A program made the translations under genes and the position numbers. The notes below the pieces were generated by a model. It was given only the letters and a program-made list of their open reading frames with translations, ran no database searches and was not told the DNA's origin. Of a stretch of 64,000 bases of DNA, positions 43,263-53,419 are shown piece by piece. Source of the stretch: Enterovibrio qingdaonensis. Lineage in GTDB: Bacteria; Pseudomonadota; Gammaproteobacteria; Enterobacterales; Vibrionaceae. The DNA lies in assembly GCF_028683135.1 (NCBI RefSeq), contig NZ_JAJUBB010000001.1, positions 186,001 to 250,000 of the forward strand, in the 5' to 3' direction. Each line of letters opens with the position of its first letter. Within the stretch, counting starts at the first letter, position 1.

Positions 43263-44060
43263 ATGACGAGAATTATTCAGTTAACCGATACGCATATCGT
43301 TCCCCCGCCAAAGAAGGTATCAGAGGTGCTTGATACCTATTCTCTGTTTGAACAGGCTATCGAGAAAATAAAACAGGATTTACCTAAACTCGGCCAGATT
43401 GATGGCATTGTTGTAACAGGCGACATTTCAGATCATGGCGATGTCGCCAGTTATGAAGGTTTCAAGCAGGTTATTGAACGATTGGCGATCCCTTATCACG
43501 TAATTCCTGGAAACCACGACCTTCGGTCATCTATGCATCAGTGTTTTGGTGAAATGATTGATGTAAACCAATCTGAAGAAATCAATTGGGTTGCACATTT
43601 TCACGATATTGATCTTGTTGGTTTGGATACCGTCATACCGGGCAGCGGTGGCGGCAGACTGTCACCAAGTACCTTGCAGTTCCTCGCTTCATCACTCGAT
43701 AAATCTTCCGATAGACCCGCTCTGATAGCGATGCACCATCCCCCTTTTGAATCGGGTATTCAGTTTATGGATGCTATCGGGCTAGAAGGTGTGAATGAAT
43801 TGCACGAAATACTCACAAATACACAAAGAGACGTAAGAATCATATGTGGGCATCTGCATAACAGTATTGTGTGCAGTGTTGGAGGCAAAACCGTGATGTC
43901 TTCACCTGCCACGGCAAGTTCGTTTGTGACCGATCACAGACAAGATGCCCCCGTTGGATTTACACAAAATACAGGGGGCTATATGTTGCACGAATGGAAT
44001 AATGGCTTTCGAAGTACGTACCTATCGCTCGCGGAATCCGGTCAACTTTTTCCTTTTTAA
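43263..44060 (+). CDS. metallophosphoesterase, GpdQ-like phosphodiesterase
   Basis: A 265-residue calcineurin-type metallophosphoesterase without a signal peptide. The dimetal motifs are LTDTHI, VVTGDISDHGD, IPGNHDLR, MHHPPF and CGHLHNS, in order. The fold and length match the cyclic-nucleotide/GpdQ branch (CpdA, glycerophosphodiesterase GpdQ). As the last gene of an Ugp-type operon it probably cleaves an imported glycerophosphodiester to glycerol 3-phosphate and an alcohol. The alternative is a cAMP phosphodiesterase. Confidence 0.85.
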   Translation: MTRIIQLTDTHIVPPPKKVSEVLDTYSLFEQAIEKIKQDLPKLGQIDGIVVTGDISDHGDVASYEGFKQVIERLAIPYHVIPGNHDLRSSMHQCFGEMIDVNQSEEINWVAHFHDIDLVGLDTVIPGSGGGRLSPSTLQFLASSLDKSSDRPALIAMHHPPFESGIQFMDAIGLEGVNELHEILTNTQRDVRIICGHLHNSIVCSVGGKTVMSSPATASSFVTDHRQDAPVGFTQNTGGYMLHEWNNGFRSTYLSLAESGQLFPF

Positions 44061-44093
44061 ATAACCTTGGCGATATGACTTTGAAGACGCGAG

Positions 44094-47000
44094 CTAAGCG
44101 GTACAGATAGTTTCTACTTCTCGGGCTACTGACTGCGCTCGCTGATTCAACTCTTCAAAAATCTCGTATAAATCTTGAACGCTATTGCTCTGATGTTTCT
44201 CGATCTTCAAACATAAAGCTGCAAGATCATCTGCGCCAACCATAGCTGCAGCACCTTTCATTCTATGCGCAAGTTTCCTTGCAGAGGCAATATCACCATT
44301 GTCTAAGGCCTTTTGGAATGCCCCCAGATCATTTTCTTGGCTGGTCACATATTTCGACAGTATATGATGAAGCAGTTCTTCACTGTCACCTACTTGATCT
44401 CTCAGCCTATCTAAATCAATACTCGCTGACGTATCTACCTTCGAATCATTTTCAGGTGTTGGGGCGTTCTCTGTCGCTAAGTCATGGTTCGACGATTTGT
44501 GCTCTGTGCTCACTGGCGCGGGACCACACGTTGTGAACTTATCCGATGGCACATACAGCGTCATCAAATTGACAAGCTGGTCTTTCGTGAAAGGCTTCGC
44601 GAGGTGCGCGTTCATTCCCGCTTTCAAACAACGCTCTGCATCACCGGACAGCGCATTCGCCGTCACTGCAATAATAGGTGTTTCTATATCAAATTCTCTA
44701 ATGCGCTTTGTCGCCTCAAAGCCATCCATTTGAGGCATCTGACAATCCATCAAAATCAGATCGAACCGAGACGCTTTGTGTTTCTCAAGTGCCTCAGCCC
44801 CGTTTTCCGATAACGTCGACTTGCAACCCAAACTGTTGAGGATTAACACCATCAAATCTTGATTAACCTGATGATCTTCCGCAACGAGAACATTTAACCC
44901 ATCAAAGACAGGTTCAGATTTTTCGACAGCGTCTTCAGCCTCCAGTGGCAGTGTCTTACCAAAATCTAGCGCATAGACCAATGCTTCTGGGCTGACAGGG
45001 TTGATCAAGCAAGGCATACCGTGTTCTTCAATTAAGCCATCGTGACTAATCAAAAGTGAATGGGCCACTTTCCTGACTATCGGTTGGTACTTACCTAGCA
45101 CCTCATCATCGACAAACAGTGCAGAAGACTCCAATTCATCATCGGAGAGGATATCTCTTTCGGAAATACGTTTAACTCGCAGCCCAAGAGCCACAAGGTA
45201 GCGATGAAGTACGGAGTGAAGTTGGTTGTCTTCCATTGCTAGCAGTATTCGTCTGGATAACACCTCATTACTTAACGTAAAGTCATCAAACAGCGTATCC
45301 ATCTTGCCTTTCACGGATATAAGCGGCACATCAACGGTAAATGTCGTTCCGACTTCTTCTTCACTCTCTACGGTAATCGAACCATTCATTAATTCAGTTA
45401 GCTTCAAACAAACGGGTAACCCTAAGCCTGTGCCCTGATAAGAACGTGAATAGGACGAGTCTACTTGCGTAAAGTTTTCGAAAATGGATGCCTGCTTCTC
45501 TTTTGGAATACCAATACCCGTATCGATGACGAGTAAACGTAAAACAGGCCCCGTTGAGCTAGGCACTTTTTGCAGCAACACCATCACCGAACCATTTTTA
45601 GTAAACTTCACGGCATTGCCGACAAGGTTCAGAATAATTTGCGTGTAGCGTACTTGATCAAGTAAGACCCATTTTGGCAAGTCAGGCTCAATCAAACAGT
45701 GCAGACGAATACTTTTCTCAACTGTTTTGCTGTGGAACACAGCCAGCGCATCATGCACGGTATCCACCAACTCAGTTTCTTGTTGGATCAATTGCATTTT
45801 GCCTGCTTCGATTTTGGTCAAATCTAGAACATCGTTAATGATATTCAACAGAGCATTAGAGGAGTGAACGAGCGTATCAACAAAGTACGTTTGTTGTTGG
45901 CTAAGTTTGGTGTCCTTTAGTAAATTCGACATCCCGACAATCCCATTCATAGGCGTCCGAATTTCGTGACTCATCATTGCTAAAAAGTTTGTTTTCGCTT
46001 CATTGGCTTTTTCCGCTTGCTCTTTTGCCCTGACCATTTCCTCTGAAATAAGGTCATTGAGCTTTTTCTGACGAACAAAGTTCACCATTGCACTCAAGCT
46101 TGAAAGAACAGGATCAATCCAAGACAACAAATCGTCTTCGTAGTAGGTAGATTCATCGAACAAACACACCACCCCTACCAGCTGATTAGAAAGAAACAGT
46201 GGCATGCTTAGAGAGTTAATAATGAGTTTACTGTTCGACTGCGTCAGGCCAGCAACCTGTAAACTTCGATTTCCCTTTTTTGTTTCAATCACATCGGTGA
46301 TGACACCTTCGACGAAATTGGCCGAAACAAATCCATTCGCCACTAGTCGGGTTTGTGCCAGCGTGCGATAGTTATTTGGGCTGTCATAATCAACTTCGAC
46401 AATGATGCCATGGTTACTTTCGCCAATCTTAAGCAAGATCTTCAGGACTTCCTTGAAGCTGTGTTGAAAATCTTCGCTGGTCAGAAATTTATCTTGAAGG
46501 GTTTTGACTGCCGAAAACAGTTCTGCACCTTTTGACACTTTAAGCTTATCGATGTGCTGTTCGGTAATGTCCCGAAATATCGCCACCTGTAGATGTTCAT
46601 CGTTCACTAGAATCCGCGTGGAACGTACCTGAACAATCATCTTTTCTTTGTCGCGAACAAGTTCGTAATTCAAGTTCTTCGTATTGAAGCCGTATAGTGC
46701 TTGGGAAAAATATGCGCGGGAGTCTGGCACTACTTTGGCAATGATGTCAGAAAGTTGAGGTTCTGAATCTGTGAAACCCTCAAATTCAAAAATCCGCTTT
46801 GCCGCTTCATTAAGCGTGACAATGTTGTGGTCTTCTGCCAACACAATCAGGCCATCATTATAACTGTGAATGATTGTGTTGAGATAACGCTGATTTGACT
46901 CTATCTCTTTAATCGCTCGCGCATACTTCCAGATCAAAAACATGATCATCAAATCAAGCAAGAATACTTGAACGATCCCAGAGACGATTTCTGATGTGAG

Positions 47001-47417
47001 CGTATTTTTAATGGGGCGAGGGTCTTCATAGACAATCAACTCCCCTACTTCAACTGGCGGGTCGACGCCGTTAAAAATGATGGGGAAAGTTCGAAGGTGG
47101 AATTCGTTGTCATCTAAACCATCTTTGGGAGCAGTGATGTGCCGGAAATTGTCTTCTTTCGCAATCACTTCAATACGGTAGATAAAGCGTGATGTCGCCT
47201 CACTCTCTAAGTCATTAACGACAGTATCAAAGTCATAATTCCAAAGTTGGTCCGGAAGACGATAAGAGAGGCGATCGGCAATGGAGTTAACCTCAAACTC
47301 CAACTCCCCGTAGAGGCGGTCATGCGTTTTAAAATAGTTAAACAGACCGAACAGGCTGAGTATCAGCGTACCACTGACAACGAGAATAACTGCAAGTTTG
47401 GTGCGCATCAGAAACAT
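44094..47417 (-). CDS. hybrid sensor histidine kinase with pseudo-receiver, receiver and Hpt domains
   Basis: An 1107-residue membrane kinase. Order of domains: transmembrane helix (8-28), periplasmic sensor (30-145), second transmembrane helix (about 147-165), PAS (about 178-285), GAF-like (300-450), HisKA with [12 protein letters not shown] (His 484), HATPase with [16 protein letters not shown] and GTGLGL (about 585-700), a receiver-like segment without conserved acids (about 720-825), a true receiver (about 841-950, phospho-accepting Asp 891 in [13 protein letters not shown]), and a C-terminal Hpt domain ([11 protein letters not shown], His 1051). This is a complete internal phosphorelay of the BarA/ArcB class. 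The partner response regulator is not in the window. It lies 3 bases after the EAL-HDOD gene in one operon. Confidence 0.9.
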   Translation of the reverse strand: MFLMRTKLAVILVVSGTLILSLFGLFNYFKTHDRLYGELEFEVNSIADRLSYRLPDQLWNYDFDTVVNDLESEATSRFIYRIEVIAKEDNFRHITAPKDGLDDNEFHLRTFPIIFNGVDPPVEVGELIVYEDPRPIKNTLTSEIVSGIVQVFLLDLMIMFLIWKYARAIKEIESNQRYLNTIIHSYNDGLIVLAEDHNIVTLNEAAKRIFEFEGFTDSEPQLSDIIAKVVPDSRAYFSQALYGFNTKNLNYELVRDKEKMIVQVRSTRILVNDEHLQVAIFRDITEQHIDKLKVSKGAELFSAVKTLQDKFLTSEDFQHSFKEVLKILLKIGESNHGIIVEVDYDSPNNYRTLAQTRLVANGFVSANFVEGVITDVIETKKGNRSLQVAGLTQSNSKLIINSLSMPLFLSNQLVGVVCLFDESTYYEDDLLSWIDPVLSSLSAMVNFVRQKKLNDLISEEMVRAKEQAEKANEAKTNFLAMMSHEIRTPMNGIVGMSNLLKDTKLSQQQTYFVDTLVHSSNALLNIINDVLDLTKIEAGKMQLIQQETELVDTVHDALAVFHSKTVEKSIRLHCLIEPDLPKWVLLDQVRYTQIILNLVGNAVKFTKNGSVMVLLQKVPSSTGPVLRLLVIDTGIGIPKEKQASIFENFTQVDSSYSRSYQGTGLGLPVCLKLTELMNGSITVESEEEVGTTFTVDVPLISVKGKMDTLFDDFTLSNEVLSRRILLAMEDNQLHSVLHRYLVALGLRVKRISERDILSDDELESSALFVDDEVLGKYQPIVRKVAHSLLISHDGLIEEHGMPCLINPVSPEALVYALDFGKTLPLEAEDAVEKSEPVFDGLNVLVAEDHQVNQDLMVLILNSLGCKSTLSENGAEALEKHKASRFDLILMDCQMPQMDGFEATKRIREFDIETPIIAVTANALSGDAERCLKAGMNAHLAKPFTKDQLVNLMTLYVPSDKFTTCGPAPVSTEHKSSNHDLATENAPTPENDSKVDTSASIDLDRLRDQVGDSEELLHHILSKYVTSQENDLGAFQKALDNGDIASARKLAHRMKGAAAMVGADDLAALCLKIEKHQSNSVQDLYEIFEELNQRAQSVAREVETICTA

Positions 47418-47420
47418 GAC

Positions 47421-48635
47421 TTAAACCTGCATACTTGATGTAATTTCGGCTGTATTTATCCTCGCAGCTTCAAACTCTTTTACTGCAACTTTGTCATTGA
47501 GATTAAGCTCATTACACCAATGAACCAAGCCGTTCCAGTTAGCGTGCTCAATGTCATGCGAAAGAAGAATTAGCTGACCATACACCCCTTCTTTAGTGGT
47601 CAAGGCTTTCTTCACATTGTTCGAAAGGTCCAACTGACTAACGATCTCATTCATTGGCTTACTCAGCATGGTGTCGAGCATCGAAAATGCGCCGACGATA
47701 AAGGCTTCATCCGCGTTGAACTCTTTATGCTCTATTTGAAGGGAGGAAAAGAATGTTGCTCGGAGTAATGCAATGCTTTGCAGCTGCACCGCATGTTGAT
47801 GATTGAGGTTTGACATAATCAGCAACGATACGAGCCTTCTCAATGCTTGAACGCCGAGATAAACCACGGCTTGTCTTGGGTTGGCTATTTTGTTTGTTTT
47901 TGTTTTTGCCAAGATATTAGCACTCGCAATGACCTTATAGAGAAGCGAGACGTCTTTGGAAATAATATTGGTCAGGGTATCAATATCGTCTGGGTTTTTA
48001 TTGATGATGATGCAGATATCCAGCAATGACATGACTGAAGGGGCGATGTCTTCAGAGCGAATAATGGTCGGTTTCTCAAAGAAATACCCCTGGAAAAGCG
48101 TGAAACCTGCATGCTGAGCAGCATGGAGTTCTTCCTGTTTTTCAACTTTGCGGGCGAGAAACACTTGCTGAGAATACTGGTTGATGGTTTGCTCCCAATC
48201 ACTTGGGCTATCCCTCTCCATACTGATGCTGAAAATATCCACCAGCTCTAGATAATTTCGCCACGCATTGTGCAAGGCTTTGCCATCCATCATGATGCGA
48301 TAACCTTGCGTACGGTAAGCACGTAACTTGCTCACCAAATCCGCAGACGGTTGGCAATCTTCAGTAACGAAAATAATCAGACTTTGACTGGGCATTGATA
48401 AAGGGATTTCATCCCGGAGAGAAGATTCGCCAAAACTGACGATATATCGACTTTGTGCTTGATTGGAGTTACTGGCAAGAAAGTTGGCACTCAGGATTCG
48501 AGAGGTGGCGGTATCCTCATCGATGGACGGAAATTTATTCTCCAACCCCTCTCGAAATAACAGTTCGCTACCCCACTGCTGTAGGTCGTTCGCAAACACC
48601 GGTTGACAGGAAAAAAACACTTCAGCCACGCACAT
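47421..48635 (-). CDS. EAL-HDOD (YuxH-family) signalling protein
   Basis: About 404 residues from the ATG at 48635. The frame can be extended to a GTG at 48644. The N-terminal 190 residues are an EAL-like domain of the YuxH type: VFFSCQPVFANDLQQWGSELLFREG at the start replaces the catalytic EAL motif (ELL), and the DDxG metal motif is missing, so it is probably not an active c-di-GMP phosphodiesterase. The C-terminal HDOD domain (about 195-400) has LTNIISKDVSLLYKVIASAN and NPRQAVVYLGVQALRRLVSLL. Vibrio CdgJ, which affects motility and biofilm, has the same architecture. It is upstream of the hybrid kinase gene in the same transcript. Confidence 0.85.
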   Translation of the reverse strand: MCVAEVFFSCQPVFANDLQQWGSELLFREGLENKFPSIDEDTATSRILSANFLASNSNQAQSRYIVSFGESSLRDEIPLSMPSQSLIIFVTEDCQPSADLVSKLRAYRTQGYRIMMDGKALHNAWRNYLELVDIFSISMERDSPSDWEQTINQYSQQVFLARKVEKQEELHAAQHAGFTLFQGYFFEKPTIIRSEDIAPSVMSLLDICIIINKNPDDIDTLTNIISKDVSLLYKVIASANILAKTKTNKIANPRQAVVYLGVQALRRLVSLLIMSNLNHQHAVQLQSIALLRATFFSSLQIEHKEFNADEAFIVGAFSMLDTMLSKPMNEIVSQLDLSNNVKKALTTKEGVYGQLILLSHDIEHANWNGLVHWCNELNLNDKVAVKEFEAARINTAEITSSMQV

Positions 48636-48718
48636 AATACCCACATAAGAGACACTCTCTTAAATTTAGAACATGCGCGAAATTTTTCCTTCTTTTTCCG
48701 CTAAATAGATGCAATAAA

Positions 48719-48754
48719 AGAAAAAAGGGAAGCACCTTCGCTTCCCTTTTGTTT
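48719..48754 (-). terminator. bidirectional terminator after the PhzF-like gene
   Basis: GGGAAGC-ACCTTC-GCTTCCC is a 7-bp stem flanked by A and T runs. It lies just past the stop of the minus-strand PhzF-like gene and before the promoter of the EAL-HDOD operon. Confidence 0.8.
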
Positions 48755-48765
48755 TGTGGATTTCT

Positions 48766-49653
48766 TTACGGTGTTGCTTCTTCTGCTAGCCTGTACGGTA
48801 TGCGCTGCGGTTTATCACTGAGGCCACCTACAGCGACGCGCTCAATGCCGTGTTCGCTTGAGTCCACTTTCGCGGAAAGAAGCGACCGGCGATTGAGTAT
48901 CTCTCCTTGTTCAAACAAGTATCGATACTTACCGCCTTGATAAACGTGCAGATAACTCGCCAACGCCCCTGCAGCACTGCCTGTCGCTGACTCTTCATTG
49001 ATGCCAACTCGCGGTGCAAAATTTCGACATCTCGCAGAAATATCGGATTCCGTTGGCGTCAGCGCGAATGCATGGATAGCCATTGCCTTGTGCTGTTTGG
49101 AAAACGCATTGATCGCAGCAAAGTCTGGCTGCAACGCGTTAAGCACACTTTCATCGCAAACCGGCACAATGATGTCCGCTAAACCGGTAGAAACGACCTT
49201 AACAGGTAAACCGGTCGACAGGATGTCCTCAGCTTGAATACCAAACAAAGGTGCAACCGCTTCTGCGGTCAACTCCTCGCCGAACTGAGGAGTAGCTTGG
49301 TCCATCGTGATTCGGCCTTCACTACTAACCTCAACCGCTAACAAGCCCGCTTTTGTTTCTTGGGTATAGTTTCCTGGTTCAACACGTTTTGTGTGAAACA
49401 GCGTAGCAAATACACCGACTGTGGCATGACCACAGAAGTTAACTTCTTCTGTCGGCGTAAAAAATCTGACTTTGTAATTTGCCTTTTTTGACTTGAGAAT
49501 AAATGCGGTTTCTGAGAATGCGAGATCTGCCGCAATGCGCTGCATCTGAGCAACTTTCAATCCGTCGGCGTTTAAAACAACGCCTGCCATGTTGCCGCCT
49601 TGGTTATCGGCGACGAATGCATTAACTGTGTAGACTTCAAGAATATCTGCCAT
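48766..49653 (-). CDS. PhzF family isomerase-like protein
   Basis: A 295-residue protein of the PhzF/diaminopimelate-epimerase fold. N-terminal YTVNAFVADNQGGNMAGVVL and SETAFI, and VNFCGHATVGVFATL, contain the typical active-site elements (Glu of SETAF, CGHAT). The second half has GINEESATGSAAGALA. PhzF itself isomerises a phenazine precursor, but most bacterial members have unknown substrates and no phenazine genes are nearby. AAGGAA precedes the ATG. Confidence 0.88.
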   Translation of the reverse strand: MADILEVYTVNAFVADNQGGNMAGVVLNADGLKVAQMQRIAADLAFSETAFILKSKKANYKVRFFTPTEEVNFCGHATVGVFATLFHTKRVEPGNYTQETKAGLLAVEVSSEGRITMDQATPQFGEELTAEAVAPLFGIQAEDILSTGLPVKVVSTGLADIIVPVCDESVLNALQPDFAAINAFSKQHKAMAIHAFALTPTESDISARCRNFAPRVGINEESATGSAAGALASYLHVYQGGKYRYLFEQGEILNRRSLLSAKVDSSEHGIERVAVGGLSDKPQRIPYRLAEEATP

Positions 49654-49914
49654 ATCTACCGTTCCTTGTTTTTCTTATTGTCGATTTCTCTAAGGGCTCA
49701 TTTGTTACAGTGTTACAAAAACAGCCAAAACACAAGAACAAGCGTCCCGATTCTTTTCTGTATTTACGTAGTGCGCAGAAAAAGCGTTTTGTACCTGCAA
49801 AAAGCGTTGCACCGCTACATTTCAGTCGTCACGGTCTTTCAGTATTAATTCACTGACTTGGAATGGCTTGCGAGGTGTAGGCACTTTTACTTAGAATACG
49901 GCCAGAACTAAAAA

Positions 49915-50103
49915 ATGAGTGAATTCGACATGATCGATTTAGAAAACCTGATTAAAGACGCACCTGAACGCGAACCAGACCTGCCATTGCCTACGTTGGA
50001 AGAACAAAAACGCATTGCAGCAGAACTGAAAGCGTTAGAAGAGAAAGGCGAACTAACCCCTGAAATCCTTGAAAAGTATTTTGGCGGTAAGACGTCTCAC
50101 TGA
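49915..50103 (+). CDS. small acidic protein of unknown function
   Basis: A 62-residue protein, acidic with helical character: MSEFDMIDLENLIKDAPERE, a Pro-rich turn (PDLPLPTLEEQ), then KRIAAELKALEEKGELTPEILEKYF. There is no signal peptide or cysteine. I do not recognise it, but the balanced composition and a terminator directly behind it suggest a real gene. The ribosome site is poor. It is convergent with the M16 peptidase gene. Confidence 0.6.
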   Translation: MSEFDMIDLENLIKDAPEREPDLPLPTLEEQKRIAAELKALEEKGELTPEILEKYFGGKTSH

Positions 50104-50137
50104 TTCCACGTTCTGTGGCACCAACGAATATGCATAA

Positions 50138-50163
50138 TTAGCGCGCCAATGGCGCGTTAATTT
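50138..50163. terminator. hairpin shared by the small acidic gene and the M16 gene
   Basis: CGCGCC-AAT-GGCGCG forms a GC-rich stem with A/T ends and is followed by TTAATTTT on the plus strand. It overlaps the stop codon of the minus-strand peptidase gene. Confidence 0.7.
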
Positions 50164-52934
50164 TCGGAGAGCGAGGAAGCCGGGCGCATCACACTTTTAT
50201 ACCTAATGGTGCTTGAAAACAAACCGCTTGCCATTTCACTCAGCGTCTGACGATCAATTCCCCGAATCACTGTCGCGGGATAAAACAAACCTTCCGTACC
50301 GTAACCCCAAGTCTCATATCGCGCTATCGCCCCGACCAGATGTTGACTATCACCATTGAGATTCATAATGTCCCTTTCCAATTGACGAGCTGCATTATCC
50401 CGCTCAGTTTTGGTAATCGGCTTCACCAACGCTTGCCTTATCTCAGGCCACAATTTATTCAGCTCAGCCTCGCGCTCTGGTGAAATTAACGCTGTCAGCG
50501 TTGTAGTCCGAAGCCCCTCTCCATCACGAGACCAAGAGGCGAAATAGGGGTCATAGTCGAACGCATATTCTTCCCGCATGATTTGTGTGTACCGATCCTG
50601 AAGAATCCGGTTCATCATATCCTCAGCAAAAACAGCAGAGATATCTCTGGAAGGCACACGGGAGATATCGGCGAACTCAACATAGGTTCTGTCTTCAGGT
50701 GAGGTATGTCTGATTAACTCTCCTCCCTGCTCGTTAATCATTACGCTGCGAGGATTTGTTGGGGGACGCGTCACTGGAATAGCTCCCAGATACACATTGA
50801 CCTGATCTGTCGCGGCATCTGCCAAATAGTCGGATATCACATAAACCTTAAATGCCCCGACATCTCGAAATAGCGTCGAATAAGCGCGTTCAGCATGATC
50901 AAACGTGACTTTCTCATAATCTTCTACTGTAAGCGGAGAATCATAGGAATGCGCGGGGTAAATCATCGCAAGTTGCTCGCGCTCAAATGCATCATAAGGT
51001 GACGTCGCCAAGCTCTGCATCCGACTCACAACACGCGCTTTTTCCCTGTCAAAAACGGCTTCACTTAATGTGATATTTTCGATGAAATAACGCAGTACAT
51101 TCAGTGCCTCAGGCAAATACTCACTTTGTACCGACATGGAAATATTATGGCTTTTCCCATACACGGCAGGTTCTATTTCTATGCCATTGCCTTCGAGGTA
51201 ATGACGGAAATCTAATCCGCCTATGGGTCCCACATCACTACCACGTAATACTTCATACAGTATGTCAACGGCTGCGCGCTCAGTGCGGCTTAATGACGCT
51301 AAACCACCCTTTGCTTGAAGCACAACGTGGCTCATCAAAGAAAGATCATCCATATGATGAAAAAGTGCCCTCACGTTATTCGGCATTTCCCATGTGTAGA
51401 CATCATTATCAAGTGAGGTTATCGCGGGTTTCTGGGCAGGAAAGACGGTAGGTTGTGGAATATCAACGTCAGTATAATTTACGCGTATATCTTCGCCAGG
51501 CTTGGCTAAACGAGAGAAGTAGGCTGTCTTAAACGTATCAGCACCGGCAATCGATTCATTTTTTACGTAAACAAGAGACAGTGATTGCGGTAAATCGCTG
51601 AGGTAGTTCCTCAAGCGCGCATTGATACCTTCATGGTCAACCTCACCAAGGAATCGCTCAAAGTTATTTAGTCGCTGCTCTCCATCTTGAGGAAGCTCGT
51701 TATAGTAAAGTTCGTCTGATGCGCTTTCCGCGACTTCAATGGGTAAATAGTCATCCAGCAAATACCCCGATGACTCAAAATACTCAAGTAGCGAAGAGAA
51801 CTCACTGTCGCTAATCCCCTCATCTCTTAACGAAGCCAGATCATCTGCGACAGCATCTAACACCAATGCCCGGTCTGCGGCGTTAAACTCGGTGATTACC
51901 TCAAAAACGCTCCAGCCAGGAACAAACGCATAGCCAGAATAAAGTCCATTGTACGCAATCCCTCGTCGATCTAATTGCTCAGATAAACGCTGCTCTATCG
52001 CGTCTAGGACAAACCAATCTGCCCACATATCGCGCTGTTGCTTCAACGTTTTAGGCGGCGAGTACTCTCCCTCATTGAAGCTCAGTATCATCGCTGAAGA
52101 TTGCCCCTTAGGCGCAAAAACTGTTAGTGGATAGTGAAAACCTTCATCCAGCACTAGCGGATGATGACGCTCAGGTTCATCGTCTTCTGTTCGAAGGGTT
52201 TCAAATTGGCTGTCAATTTCACTGGCGACTGCATTCGCATCAAACCCACCGACGACAACTAGCTGCATTCTATTCGCTTGATACCAACGCTCGTAAAATG
52301 CCCGCAGAGACGAATCATTGACGGATACTAGCGTTGACTCGGTTCCGATAGGATCACGTTCTGCATATCGCGAATTTTTTAACAGGGCATCGTAAAGCTT
52401 CAGTTGCCACGACGCATCAGCCCGATTGTCAAAGCGCCATTCTCCAAAAATGACGTCAACTTCGCCTTCAACCTGGGACTTACTCAGTGTTAGTCCATCG
52501 CCAATATCGCGAAACCACGTGATCGCATCCTCGAGCTTTTGTTCATCGGGAAGGGACAGGGTATAAACCGTTCTGGTGTAATCCGTTACCGCATTAATGT
52601 CTGGCCCAAACTGAACCCCCACTGTCGCAAAATCACGAAAAACAGAGTTGTCTGGAAAATGTCGAGAACCATTGAACGCCATATGCTCAACAAAATGTGC
52701 GTATCCTCTTTCTCTCTCTTCTTCGTTGAGGCTGCCTACATTCACAATCAAACGGATTTCAATCTCAGTGCCTTCGATAGGATAAAGGTGATACTGAAAT
52801 CCATTGGGCAGCGTTTTCGACACCCAATTTGAGTCTACGGCGAGAGGAGTAGAAGTCGGAAGGGATGAGCACCCGATAACGAATAGCAAAAAGATCGGGC
52901 TGATCAAACGCACTAACATAAGGGCTCCGAGCAT
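50157..52934 (-). CDS. M16 family metallopeptidase, lipoprotein
   Basis: A 925-residue pitrilysin-type peptidase. The signal peptide ends in FVIGC with a lipobox (C22), so it is probably anchored to the outer membrane. The inverted zinc motif HFVEH is at residues 80-84, and a second M16 domain pair fills the rest, as in two-domain members. It most likely degrades peptides in the periplasm. The start could also be the ATG for residue 6 (MLVRLISPIF), which would shorten the signal peptide only slightly. Confidence 0.9.
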   Translation of the reverse strand: MLGALMLVRLISPIFLLFVIGCSSLPTSTPLAVDSNWVSKTLPNGFQYHLYPIEGTEIEIRLIVNVGSLNEEERERGYAHFVEHMAFNGSRHFPDNSVFRDFATVGVQFGPDINAVTDYTRTVYTLSLPDEQKLEDAITWFRDIGDGLTLSKSQVEGEVDVIFGEWRFDNRADASWQLKLYDALLKNSRYAERDPIGTESTLVSVNDSSLRAFYERWYQANRMQLVVVGGFDANAVASEIDSQFETLRTEDDEPERHHPLVLDEGFHYPLTVFAPKGQSSAMILSFNEGEYSPPKTLKQQRDMWADWFVLDAIEQRLSEQLDRRGIAYNGLYSGYAFVPGWSVFEVITEFNAADRALVLDAVADDLASLRDEGISDSEFSSLLEYFESSGYLLDDYLPIEVAESASDELYYNELPQDGEQRLNNFERFLGEVDHEGINARLRNYLSDLPQSLSLVYVKNESIAGADTFKTAYFSRLAKPGEDIRVNYTDVDIPQPTVFPAQKPAITSLDNDVYTWEMPNNVRALFHHMDDLSLMSHVVLQAKGGLASLSRTERAAVDILYEVLRGSDVGPIGGLDFRHYLEGNGIEIEPAVYGKSHNISMSVQSEYLPEALNVLRYFIENITLSEAVFDREKARVVSRMQSLATSPYDAFEREQLAMIYPAHSYDSPLTVEDYEKVTFDHAERAYSTLFRDVGAFKVYVISDYLADAATDQVNVYLGAIPVTRPPTNPRSVMINEQGGELIRHTSPEDRTYVEFADISRVPSRDISAVFAEDMMNRILQDRYTQIMREEYAFDYDPYFASWSRDGEGLRTTTLTALISPEREAELNKLWPEIRQALVKPITKTERDNAARQLERDIMNLNGDSQHLVGAIARYETWGYGTEGLFYPATVIRGIDRQTLSEMASGLFSSTIRYKSVMRPASSLSEN

Positions 52935-53066
52935 CGACAGGAAACGTTCATCACTATTAAGACATAGGAGACGTCATAAAAATTGCAATACGATGGAAGG
53001 TGTGAGCAAGGTTACAAAATCTCGCAGAGACCTTAGCCCCTGCGGGAATTGATGGCGACAGAGGAA

Positions 53067-53408
53067 TTATGGCAACAGAAGAGCATTTGTTTTTGCGGCA
53101 CATATAAAATCGTTTTGGTGTAACCCTTTAATTTTATGCGTCCACCATGTCACGGTACAACGTCCCCACTCCAACAATATTGCTGGGTGATGACCTTCAT
53201 CCTCTGCCAGTTGGGCTACGTTGTTGGAAAAGGCCCATGCCTCTTTGAAGTTCTTAAACACAAACACGCGTTGCAGTTGAGGAATACCGTCTTCTTCTTT
53301 CATCTCCCACCCGTCAAGTGTTGCCAGTAGTGCCTTGGCCTCGTCCTCTGACACCTTGGGTGCATCGGCTCTGCACGCTTCACATTGCAGTTCTGTCAAC
53401 TCTGTCAT
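53067..53408 (-). CDS. phhB: pterin-4a-carbinolamine dehydratase
   Basis: A 113-residue protein starting at the ATG at 53408, chosen because AAGGAG stands 8 bases before it. The longer frame from 53486 would overlap phhA. It contains [52 protein letters not shown], with the three histidines (GHHP, THK) of the family active site. It recycles the hydroxylated pterin cofactor made by PhhA. It starts 11 bases after the phhA stop, so the two are co-transcribed. Confidence 0.93.
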   Translation of the reverse strand: MTELTELQCEACRADAPKVSEDEAKALLATLDGWEMKEEDGIPQLQRVFVFKNFKEAWAFSNNVAQLAEDEGHHPAILLEWGRCTVTWWTHKIKGLHQNDFICAAKTNALLLP

Positions 53409-53419
53409 CACGGCTCTCC

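Noticed and set aside
47421-48635. EAL-HDOD protein as an active c-di-GMP phosphodiesterase
   Set aside because: The EAL signature and DDxG metal motif are replaced, so catalysis is unlikely.
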